Positions 1 through 5,351 of a DNA stretch of 8,613 bases are shown piece by piece. The first letter of the stretch is position 1, and each line of letters starts with the position of its first letter. A program made the position numbers and the translations under genes. The stretch comes from an uncultured Burkholderiaceae bacterium (lineage in GTDB: Bacteria > Pseudomonadota > Gammaproteobacteria > Burkholderiales > Burkholderiaceae), in assembly GCA_937862845.1 (NCBI GenBank), contig CALMCK010000140.1:1-8613 (forward strand), in the 5' to 3' direction. Below the pieces are notes generated by a model, which was not told the origin of the DNA, searched no databases, and saw only the letters and a list, made by a program, of their open reading frames with translations.

Positions 1-297
1 AAAAAAAATGGCCATGACGTGCGTGGGCCGTATCCTGCGGATACCTTATTTCAGCCGCGTTATTTGGACGATGCCGATGCGGTGCTCGCGATGTACCATG
101 ACCAAGGTTTGTCTGTGCTCAAATACGCCAGCTTCGGTCGCGGGGTGAACATCACACTGGGTTTGCCGATGATTCGCACCTCGGTCGACCATGGCACTGC
201 GCTGGATTTAGCAGGAAAAAACGTGGCGGATGAAGGCAGCATGCTCGCTGCGATTGTCGCGGCGCACGAAATGGTGCTCGCATCCAAAAAACACTAA
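1..297 (+). CDS. pdxA: 4-hydroxythreonine-4-phosphate dehydrogenase, C-terminal part (5' truncated by window edge)
   Basis: PdxA is a cytoplasmic NAD-dependent enzyme that oxidises 4-phosphohydroxy-L-threonine in the DXP-dependent pyridoxal 5'-phosphate pathway. Reading frame 1 is open from the first base and encodes the last 98 residues, ending in TAA at 295-297. The family signature is plain: PADTLFQPRYLDDADAVLAM, then YHDQG, whose His matches the third metal-binding His of the E. coli enzyme, then FGRGVNITLGLP and IRTSVDHGTALDLAG. The true start lies left of the window; the GTG at 19 is internal, because conserved residues continue upstream of it. The next gene, rsmA, follows after 76 bp, which matches the common surA-pdxA-rsmA order in proteobacteria. 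Nothing looks damaged in the visible part. Confidence 0.97.
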   Translation, partial: KKNGHDVRGPYPADTLFQPRYLDDADAVLAMYHDQGLSVLKYASFGRGVNITLGLPMIRTSVDHGTALDLAGKNVADEGSMLAAIVAAHEMVLASKKH

Positions 298-373
298 CAC
301 GCACTCACGCGTCATATACCTCATTGTCGGGCATGACACATCAATCATTTACAACACTAAAAACGGACACCTC

Positions 374-1192
374 ATGAGTCAACACATTGCGCGCAAGCGT
401 TTCGGCCAAAACTTCTTGCACGACATCGGCGTCATCAGCGACATCGTCGCTGCGGTTGACCCGTCGGATGACGACTGCCTGATAGAGATTGGCCCAGGTT
501 TGGCTGCGCTCACAGAGCCACTTTTACAAAACATATCACACATGCATGCCGTGGAACTCGATCGTGATTTGGTCACGCGCTTACAACAAAAATTCAACCC
601 TGAAAAACTCACCATCCACAGCACCGATGCGCTTAAATTTGATTTTTTAAGCATTGATGCAACCGATAAAAAACAGCGCAAAGTCGTCGGCAACTTGCCC
701 TATAACATCTCCAGCCCACTGCTGTTTCATCTGGTCACATTCGCACCGCACATTGACGTGCAGGTGTTTATGTTGCAAAAAGAAGTGATAGAACGCATGG
801 TGGCCAAGCCATCGTCTGGTGCTTATGGCCGACTTTCAGTCATGCTGCAATACCGCTATGAAATGACCCATCTGTTTGATGTGCCGCCACATGCATTCAC
901 ACCCGCACCCAAAGTCACCTCCGCGATTGTGCGCATGACGCCACGCCCCAACGAGGCGCTCACCGCCACGGATGAGGCGCACTTATCGAGGCTCGTCGCG
1001 CAAGCGTTTAGCCAACGCAGAAAAATGTTGCGCAATACATTAAACGGTGTGGTGACCCTCGAGCAAATGGAGGCGTGCGGCATCAAGCCGACCGCCCGCG
1101 CAGAGGAATTATCAGTGGCACAGTTTGTCGATTTGTCAAATTACTTAATCACGCAGGCCAATGAACGGGCTCAGGCGGAAACCTCTTTATAA
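374..1192 (+). CDS. rsmA: 16S rRNA (adenine1518-N6/adenine1519-N6)-dimethyltransferase
   Basis: RsmA (KsgA) is a cytoplasmic SAM-dependent enzyme that dimethylates two adjacent adenines in the 3'-terminal helix 45 loop of 16S rRNA during late 30S assembly. Loss of it gives kasugamycin resistance. The 272-residue protein is about the length of E. coli RsmA. It starts with the family's typical MSQHIARKRFGQNFLHD. The SAM-binding motif EIGPGLAALTEPL lies at about residues 38-50, the acidic ribose-binding ELDRD at 61-65, and the catalytic motif IV NLPYNIS at 107-113. The C-terminal FSQRRKMLRNTL at about 212-223 is also family-typical. The ATG at 374 is chosen over an in-frame ATG at 230, which would lie inside pdxA and add non-homologous residues. 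The ribosome binding site is weak (GGAC a few bases upstream). It is probably co-transcribed with pdxA. Confidence 0.97.
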   Translation: MSQHIARKRFGQNFLHDIGVISDIVAAVDPSDDDCLIEIGPGLAALTEPLLQNISHMHAVELDRDLVTRLQQKFNPEKLTIHSTDALKFDFLSIDATDKKQRKVVGNLPYNISSPLLFHLVTFAPHIDVQVFMLQKEVIERMVAKPSSGAYGRLSVMLQYRYEMTHLFDVPPHAFTPAPKVTSAIVRMTPRPNEALTATDEAHLSRLVAQAFSQRRKMLRNTLNGVVTLEQMEACGIKPTARAEELSVAQFVDLSNYLITQANERAQAETSL

Positions 1193-1208
1193 AACAGATG
1201 CGCACATC

Positions 1209-1883
1209 ATGATAGACAAGCTTCCTCCGTGGGTTGAAATTGGTGGGTTTTTCCTGACCTTTGTCGCCGGCTCGATTAACGTCATCGGTTTGCTTGGTTT
1301 TCAGCATCAAGCGATTTCACATCTGACAGGCGTGTCCAGCTTCATCGGTTATGAATTGGCCAGCGGCAATTGGTCGATGGTGCTGCATTTAAACCTGATT
1401 GTGTTTAGTTTTGTTTTTGGCGCCGTGCTGGGCAGCTTGATTGTGCGAGATGGTCACTTGTTGCTCGGGCGACGCTATGGGGTGGCTTTGTTGGTAGAGT
1501 CTGCGTTGCTGTTTGTCTCGTTGTACGCACTCACGCATGGTTCAACAACAGGGCATTTCTTTGCCGCTGCCGCGTGTGGCTTGCAAAACGCCATGACCAC
1601 CACCTACAGCGGGGCGATTGTGCGCACGACGCATGTCTCTGGTTTGTTCACCGACATGGGCATTATGATGGGCAACTGGCTGCGAGGAATTCCGATACAC
1701 GGCCGCAGAATGAAACTGTATTTCATTCTCACCAATGGTTTTATTGTGGGCGGAATTCTCGGCGCTTTTGCGTATAAATGGTGGTCAATACGCGCATTGG
1801 CAATGCCCGCAATCATCACGTTGATTTTGGCAATCGCATACGGATTATTGATGTTGCGTCAACGAAAAATATTGGGTCAATGA
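1209..1883 (+). CDS. DUF1275 / YoaK-family integral membrane protein
   Basis: This is a 224-residue, very hydrophobic protein of the YoaK/DUF1275 family, whose biochemical function is not established. Family features visible here are an opening hydrophobic segment with FVAGSINVIG (about residues 18-27), then HLTGVSSFIGYEL, a CGLQNAMTTTYSGAIVRTTH stretch (about 122-141) and VSGLFTDMGIMMGNWL just after it. About six transmembrane helices can be placed by eye, and the basic residues (RRYG, HGRRMK, RQRK) fall in the loops and tail. The start is uncertain. ATG 1209 (MIDKLPPWVEIGG) leaves a 16-bp gap to rsmA; an in-frame ATG at 1161 would overlap rsmA by 32 bp and add 16 polar residues. Neither has a strong ribosome binding site. 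It may be read from the pdxA-rsmA transcript. The stop overlaps the convergent cadA stop by 7 bp. Confidence 0.85.
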   Translation: MIDKLPPWVEIGGFFLTFVAGSINVIGLLGFQHQAISHLTGVSSFIGYELASGNWSMVLHLNLIVFSFVFGAVLGSLIVRDGHLLLGRRYGVALLVESALLFVSLYALTHGSTTGHFFAAAACGLQNAMTTTYSGAIVRTTHVSGLFTDMGIMMGNWLRGIPIHGRRMKLYFILTNGFIVGGILGAFAYKWWSIRALAMPAIITLILAIAYGLLMLRQRKILGQ

Positions 1884-3892
1884 TTCATGTATTTGTCATC
1901 CGCCGAGTCAAACCTCATTCTTTGAATCCGCACTGCATTTAGAATCGCCAATAATGCCACGCCAACATCGGCAAATACAGCCTCCCACATGGTGGCCAAT
2001 CCACCTGCGCCGAGCATTAACACCATAGCTTTAACGGCAAATGCCAAAGCAATGTTTTGCCAAACGATGCGGCGTGTGGCCTTGCCAATCTGAATTGCGG
2101 TTGCAATTTTTCTGGGTTGGTCGGTTTGAATAATCACGTCAGCGGTTTCAATCGCAGCATCGCTACCCATGCCACCCATCGCAATACCGACATCGCTTAA
2201 AGCAAGTACGGGCGCGTCGTTGATACCGTCGCCGACAAAGGCGACGACTTTGCTGGTGTCTTGCTTAATCCGCTCAACGTGTTCAACTTTATTTTCGGGT
2301 AAAAGGTCACCAAACGCACTGTCAATGCCAATGCGCTGCGCCACACTTTGCGTGATGGCGTTTTTATCGCCGCTCAACATCACGGTTTGCGTCACGCCTT
2401 CGCGGTGCATGTTTTTAATCGCTTGTGTCGCGTCAGCCTTGACCGCGTCAGCGATGAGGACGTAGCCTGCGTATTGTTGATTGACGGCGAGCACGACGAT
2501 GGTCTCGACGATACTGTCAATCGTGGGGTCGTATTGGACATTAAATTTATGGAGTAATTTGGTGTTGCCTGCAAGCACTTCCTGCCCATTCACCATGCCT
2601 TTTAAGCCGTGCCCTGAAGTTTCCTCTACATTTGTGGCATTAAATACCGAATCTGTCACATCACTTGTATTTTTTTTGCCAACATGTTCAACAATCGCTT
2701 TGGCAATCGGGTGATTCGATTGTTGTTCGATCGCGTTGAGTAGGTACAGCAATTGCGCAGGGTTGCCGTCCACGGCGTGAACTACTTGCACCTTAAACAC
2801 CCCCTCGGTCAATGTGCCAGTTTTGTCCATCACGACAGTATTGACCTTCGCCATCACGTCGAGGAAATTGCCGCCCTTGAATAAAATTCCATTGCGCGAT
2901 GCCGCGCCAATGCCGCCAAAATAACCAAGCGGAATTGAGATCACCAACGCACATGGACAGGAGATAACGAGAAACACCAGTGCGCGGTACAGCCACTCAC
3001 TAAAAACATAGTCTTGCACGATGAAATAGGGCAAAACAGTCAAAGCCAGCGCGAGAAAAAACACAATCGGCGTGTAAATTTTAGCAAAACGGCGCATCAT
3101 CAATTCGGTTTTGGCTTTGCGCGTGGAGGCATTTTGCACCAGCTCAAGAATCCGCGCGAGCGAGCTGTCTGCGAATTTTTTGGTAACCCTTAGTTCAACC
3201 ACTTTGTCCAAATTCACCATGCCCGCGAGCACCGTATCACCTCGGCTCAATGATTTTGGACGGCTTTCGCCCGTCAACGCCGATGTGTTAAAGCTGCTGC
3301 TCGCGTTCAGTATTTCACCGTCGAGCGGTACTTTTTCACCCACTTTGATTTGAATCGTCTCGCCAATGCCCACGGCCTCGGGTGACAAAACTTGGTATGC
3401 GCCGTCTCGCAAGACATTTGCGCTGTCAGGACGCACATCGAGCAGAGCTTGAATGTTGCCCTTCGCGCGTTTAACCGCTGCGCCCTGAAACAATTCGCCG
3501 ACCGCGTAAAACAACATCACCGCCACACCCTCAGGATACTCGCCAATCGCAAACGCCCCTAAAGTCGCCAAGCCCATTAAAGAAAACTCATTGAAGAAGT
3601 CTTTATTTTTAACGCCTCCAAACGCTTCTTTCAAAACGCCCCAGCCCACAGGTAGATACGCCAGTGCATACCAGAGGAAGCGTGGCAAGCCTTTAAAACC
3701 ACCATCGCCATAGATTATATCCAGCACAATACCAGCCAGTAAAAACAGCGCACTCACGCCCGCAGGCACATAGGCATGCCAATCGCCCGCATTGCCATAG
3801 CCGTGTCCGCCGTGCCCACCATCTGCCTCGGGGTGCATTGCAGCAGCATTGATTTTTTGGGGTGTGTCGTGATTGCAACAAGAGCCAGCCAT
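1877..3892 (-). CDS. cadA: P1B-2-type Zn2+/Cd2+/Pb2+ efflux ATPase (CadA/ZntA family)
   Basis: This inner-membrane ATPase (671 residues) should pump Zn2+, Cd2+ and/or Pb2+ out of the cytoplasm. Visible motifs are the actuator TGES at about 207-210, the metal-binding SCPCAL in the channel helix (CPC 312-314), the phosphorylation site DKTGTLTEG (Asp 356), the P1B-specific HP at 394-395 and the hinge GDGINDAP at 554-561. Near the C-terminus Lys 621 (in FAVKAMVL) and Asp 642 (in FADVG) are 21 residues apart, as are Lys693 and Asp714 of E. coli ZntA; this supports the P1B-2 class over copper ATPases. The N-terminus has no ferredoxin-like HMA domain or CxxC, only Cys5-Cys6 and a His/Gly-rich stretch (about 20-39). 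AGGAG lies 6 nt upstream of the ATG. It is divergent from its likely regulator and convergent with the DUF1275 gene. Exact metal preference cannot be read from sequence. Confidence 0.95.
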   Translation of the reverse strand: MAGSCCNHDTPQKINAAAMHPEADGGHGGHGYGNAGDWHAYVPAGVSALFLLAGIVLDIIYGDGGFKGLPRFLWYALAYLPVGWGVLKEAFGGVKNKDFFNEFSLMGLATLGAFAIGEYPEGVAVMLFYAVGELFQGAAVKRAKGNIQALLDVRPDSANVLRDGAYQVLSPEAVGIGETIQIKVGEKVPLDGEILNASSSFNTSALTGESRPKSLSRGDTVLAGMVNLDKVVELRVTKKFADSSLARILELVQNASTRKAKTELMMRRFAKIYTPIVFFLALALTVLPYFIVQDYVFSEWLYRALVFLVISCPCALVISIPLGYFGGIGAASRNGILFKGGNFLDVMAKVNTVVMDKTGTLTEGVFKVQVVHAVDGNPAQLLYLLNAIEQQSNHPIAKAIVEHVGKKNTSDVTDSVFNATNVEETSGHGLKGMVNGQEVLAGNTKLLHKFNVQYDPTIDSIVETIVVLAVNQQYAGYVLIADAVKADATQAIKNMHREGVTQTVMLSGDKNAITQSVAQRIGIDSAFGDLLPENKVEHVERIKQDTSKVVAFVGDGINDAPVLALSDVGIAMGGMGSDAAIETADVIIQTDQPRKIATAIQIGKATRRIVWQNIALAFAVKAMVLMLGAGGLATMWEAVFADVGVALLAILNAVRIQRMRFDSADDKYMNH

Positions 3893-3898
3893 GGTTTT

Positions 3899-3903
3899 CT
3901 CCT
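3899..3903 (-). promoter_or_regulatory. Ribosome binding site of the cadA-type ATPase
   Basis: Read on the minus strand this is AGGAG, six bases before the ATG at 3892. It is the strongest Shine-Dalgarno match among the genes of the window and fixes that start, so the short Cys/His-rich N-terminus is real and is not the tail of a longer HMA-bearing protein. Confidence 0.85.
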
Positions 3904-3929
3904 AGAGGATGTTGTTCAAATAAGTCAAG

Positions 3930-3960
3930 TTCACATTAAAAACCTTGAAGCCACTATAAT
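3930..3960 (+). promoter_or_regulatory. Possible promoter of the cadR/pbrR-type regulator, overlapping the operator
   Basis: On the plus strand a perfect TATAAT (3955-3960) lies within the operator palindrome and 30 bp upstream of the regulator start. The best -35 candidate is TTCACA at 3930-3935, giving a long 19-bp spacer, so the -35 assignment is weak. A regulator bound to the operator would cover this -10 box, which suggests autorepression; that is inferred from layout only. Confidence 0.5.
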
Positions 3961-3965
3961 GTCAA
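3935..3965 (-). promoter_or_regulatory. MerR-type promoter/operator of the cadA-type gene
   Basis: On the minus strand a perfect -35 box TTGACA (3960-3965) and a -10 box TTTAAT (3935-3940) are separated by 19 bp, the overlong spacer typical of MerR-activated promoters. The spacer is covered by an imperfect palindrome at 3942-3962, ACATTATAG-TGG-CTTCAAGGT, with six of nine pairs matching. Its layout and the central TGGCT resemble operators described for CadR/PbrR-type regulators. Known mechanism of the family: the metal-bound regulator underwinds the spacer so that RNA polymerase can use both boxes. The divergent regulator gene at 3991 is the obvious candidate to bind here. Confidence 0.85.
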
Positions 3966-3990
3966 TATATTTTAAACAACAGGCCAAGCC

Positions 3991-4407
3991 ATGCAAATCC
4001 GCCAACTCGCCAACGCTCTTAACATCTCCACAGAAAGCATTCGCTACTATGAAAAAGAAGGCTTGCTCACCGCGCCAGCCCGCGCCGACAATGGCTATCG
4101 CATCTACCAGCAATCGCATTTAGAGCAGCTCGCGTTCATTAAACACTGCCGCTTGCTCGATATTTCGATGGCGGACACCGGCCGCTTGCTTGCGTTCACA
4201 TTGAAACCAGAGGCCGACTGTGCGGGAATCAATGTGCTCATAGATGAGCAAATCACGCGTGTGCAACAGCATTTGGCCAGTTTGCAGGCGCTTGAAAAAC
4301 AACTGAAAAAACTTCGTTGCCAATGCGAAGCGAATGACAGTGTGGCGCACTGCGGTATTTTACAAGAGCTCATTGCCGCCGCCCATGGCAAAATTGATGT
4401 GCCATGA
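3991..4407 (+). CDS. MerR-family Cd2+/Pb2+/Zn2+-responsive transcriptional regulator (CadR/PbrR type)
   Basis: This 138-residue cytoplasmic regulator should bind the shared intergenic region as a dimer and activate the divergent metal ATPase when soft divalent metal is present. The N-terminal MerR winged helix-turn-helix is clear (IRQLANALNISTESIRYYEK at about 3-22, then EGLL and NGYRIY). A long dimerisation helix (about 80-110) follows. Candidate metal ligands are Cys77 (ADCAGIN), Cys112 and Cys121 (HCGIL), with an extra Cys110. The Cys112-x8-Cys121 spacing is as I recall it for PbrR; CadR of Pseudomonas has a shorter loop. The His-rich tail of some CadR proteins is absent. AGG sits about 7 nt before the ATG. 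It ends 6 bp from the convergent second MerR gene. Whether Cd, Pb or Zn is the true inducer cannot be told, so no gene symbol is assigned. Confidence 0.93.
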   Translation: MQIRQLANALNISTESIRYYEKEGLLTAPARADNGYRIYQQSHLEQLAFIKHCRLLDISMADTGRLLAFTLKPEADCAGINVLIDEQITRVQQHLASLQALEKQLKKLRCQCEANDSVAHCGILQELIAAAHGKIDVP

Positions 4408-4413
4408 GCGCTG

Positions 4414-4833
4414 CTATGAGGCAGAAACCGTTTTATGATTGATGTGGGTTAAAATTGGGCAGGCTTGCGACATGTGACTGGCGGCGCATTCGCCGACCCA
4501 GACAGTGAGGGTTTGCTCGATAAAATCTAAATGAGCGCGGGTTGCGGCAATGTGTATCAAGCGCTCGTTGCACAGCGCACGCGCTTTGCTTTTATCGGTG
4601 GGCGTGTCCGTGAGCGCGAGTAAACTGGCAATGTCATCCAAACTAAAAGACAAATGCTGTGCGCTTTTGATGAACTTTATACGCGTGACCAGCTCGGCTG
4701 GATAGCGCGTGTGTCCGCTCATTGGTTTGGCTAATTTGGGCAGCAAGCCGCGCTTTTGATAATAACGGATGGTCTCGACATGAACATTGGCCGCGGTGGC
4801 GAGCTGGCCGATGGTGAGCTGATTGGTGGGCAT
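4414..4833 (-). CDS. MerR-family metal-responsive regulator, probably copper-sensing
   Basis: This 139-residue MerR-family protein has a Hg-MerR-like DNA-binding half: LTIGQLATAANVHVETIRYY (6-25), KRGLLPK, TRYPAELVTRIKFIKSAQ (42-59) and FSLDDIASLL (63-72). Cys116 and Cys125 match the spacing of Cys117 and Cys126 of mercury MerR. The position of the essential MerR Cys82 is Lys81, so the three-thiolate Hg(II) site is not conserved; Cys88 is the only other cysteine. CueR, which senses Cu(I), also uses two loop cysteines and has Ser at that position. Together with the neighbouring copper-ATPase remnant and multicopper oxidase, this favours copper (or silver/gold) sensing; this is inference. AAGGGGA lies about 8 nt before the ATG. 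It diverges from a strong MerR operator at 4863-4893. Confidence 0.9.
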   Translation of the reverse strand: MPTNQLTIGQLATAANVHVETIRYYQKRGLLPKLAKPMSGHTRYPAELVTRIKFIKSAQHLSFSLDDIASLLALTDTPTDKSKARALCNERLIHIAATRAHLDFIEQTLTVWVGECAASHMSQACPILTHINHKTVSAS

Positions 4834-4862
4834 GGTGTGTTCCCCTTTGTAAATTAAAATGC

Positions 4863-4893
4863 TTGACTCCGTAGCTAAGTACGGAGTTTATCA
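4863..4893 (+). promoter_or_regulatory. MerR-type promoter/operator with perfect 8+8 bp palindrome
   Basis: The palindrome ACTCCGTA (4866-4873) / TACGGAGT (4880-4887) is perfect, with a 6-bp centre. Its TCCGTA...TACGGA core resembles the classical mer operator. It sits between -35 TTGACT (4863-4868) and -10 TATCAT (4888-4893 region), spacer about 20 bp, an overlong MerR-type architecture reading to the right. The regulator at 4414-4833 is transcribed away from it and is the natural binder. The promoter now faces the copA remnant, and beyond it the multicopper oxidase. Confidence 0.85.
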
Positions 4894-4924
4894 TGTGTGA
4901 ACGAGTGATGCCCACTGGTAAACC

Positions 4925-5250
4925 GCACAAGCAAATATCGGCGTGGCGATGGCACAGGCACAGATGTCGCCATGAACAGTGCGCACGTGGTTTTGGTGAA
5001 AGGTGATTTGCGAGGAATCGCTCAAGCACGCCTGCTCAGTCAACACACGATGAAGAATGTTCGACAAAATTTATTTTTTGCCTTTGTCTATAACTTCATT
5101 GGCGTGCCCATTGCGGCAGGGGTTTTATACCCATGGTTTGGTATTTTACTCAGCCCGATGTTGGCCAGTGCCACCATGGCATTGAGCTCTGTGTCCGTGA
5201 TTGCGAATGCGCTGCGTCTAAAACGAGTGGCTTTATCGAAAATAATTTGA
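4925..5250 (+). pseudogene. copA: Remnant of a P1B-1 copper-exporting ATPase gene (3' end of copA)
   Basis: Only the last part of a CopA-type Cu+ ATPase is left. Read in two frames it gives AQANIGVAM (4925-4951) and then GTGTDVAMNSAHVVLVKGDL, continuing to the TGA at 5248-5250. The join needs one missing base (GATGGC where GATGGGC is expected near 4951). The fragment keeps the last two transmembrane helices with the Cu+-transport signatures YN (in FFAFVYNFIGVP) and MxxSS (in TMALSSVSV), so the P1B-1 class is clear. The HMA, TGES, CPC and DKTGT parts are absent. Before 4925, traces resembling the GDGVNDAP region can be imagined from about 4896 but are broken by indels and an in-frame stop. An ATG at 4972 opens 92 codons but has no ribosome binding site, and the product would lack all catalytic parts. 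Confidence 0.88.
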
Positions 5251-5258
5251 CTCCGTAG
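5247..5258 (+). repeat. Second copy of the operator half-site TTGACTCCGTAG (possible degenerate MerR operator)
   Basis: TTGACTCCGTAG at 5247-5258 repeats exactly the 12 bases at 4863-4874, which are the -35 box plus left arm of the upstream MerR operator. The matching right arm is decayed (TAGGTTGC where TACGGAGT would be expected, four of eight bases) and no good -10 box follows at 19-20 bp. It overlaps the stop codon of the copA remnant and lies about 100 bp before the multicopper oxidase start. It could be a weak or decayed operator for that gene, or a trace of rearrangement. Confidence 0.5.
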
Positions 5259-5351
5259 TGCGATAGGTTGCTGATCGTAATAAAATACGTGGTTACTTTA
5301 ATGCGTTTATTTAAAACTCAAAACTGACCGCAAAATCTATAAGGAAGTGCC
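5251..5351 (+). promoter_or_regulatory. Leader of the multicopper oxidase gene
   Basis: This AT-rich 101-bp gap separates the copA remnant from the oxidase. It contains the operator half-site at its left edge and the ribosome binding site AAGGAAG at 5341-5347. Candidate -10 hexamers such as TTTAAT (5297-5302) exist, but no -35 box at a normal distance is convincing. No terminator-like hairpin was seen, so transcription from the MerR promoter at 4863 could pass through the remnant into the oxidase. Confidence 0.4.

Noticed and set aside
230..373. Longer rsmA starting at ATG 230
   Set aside because: The extra 48 residues lie in pdxA coding sequence and the intergenic gap and do not resemble RsmA N-termini; MSQHIARKRFGQNFLHD at 374 does.
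298..373. Internal promoter before rsmA
   Set aside because: TTGTCG (324-329) with TTTACA (348-353) is only a weak sigma-70 match, and the gene order suggests read-through from pdxA.
4400..4435. Terminator hairpin between the two convergent MerR genes
   Set aside because: Only 4-bp arms (CTGC/GCAG) can be paired and no proper T-run follows on either strand.
4643..5029. Minus-strand 128-codon frame spanning the MerR start, operator and copA remnant
   Set aside because: It crosses a regulator gene in another frame and the operator; its composition is shadow-like and it has no family resemblance.
4972..5250. The 92-codon frame as a functional small membrane protein
   Set aside because: It is plainly the end of a P1B-1 ATPase, lacks a ribosome binding site and is preceded by homologous codons in a shifted frame, so a pseudogene is the better call.
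5261..5277. Inverted repeat CGAT...ATCG in the oxidase leader
   Set aside because: Arms of 4-5 bp with a long loop are expected by chance and match no operator type.
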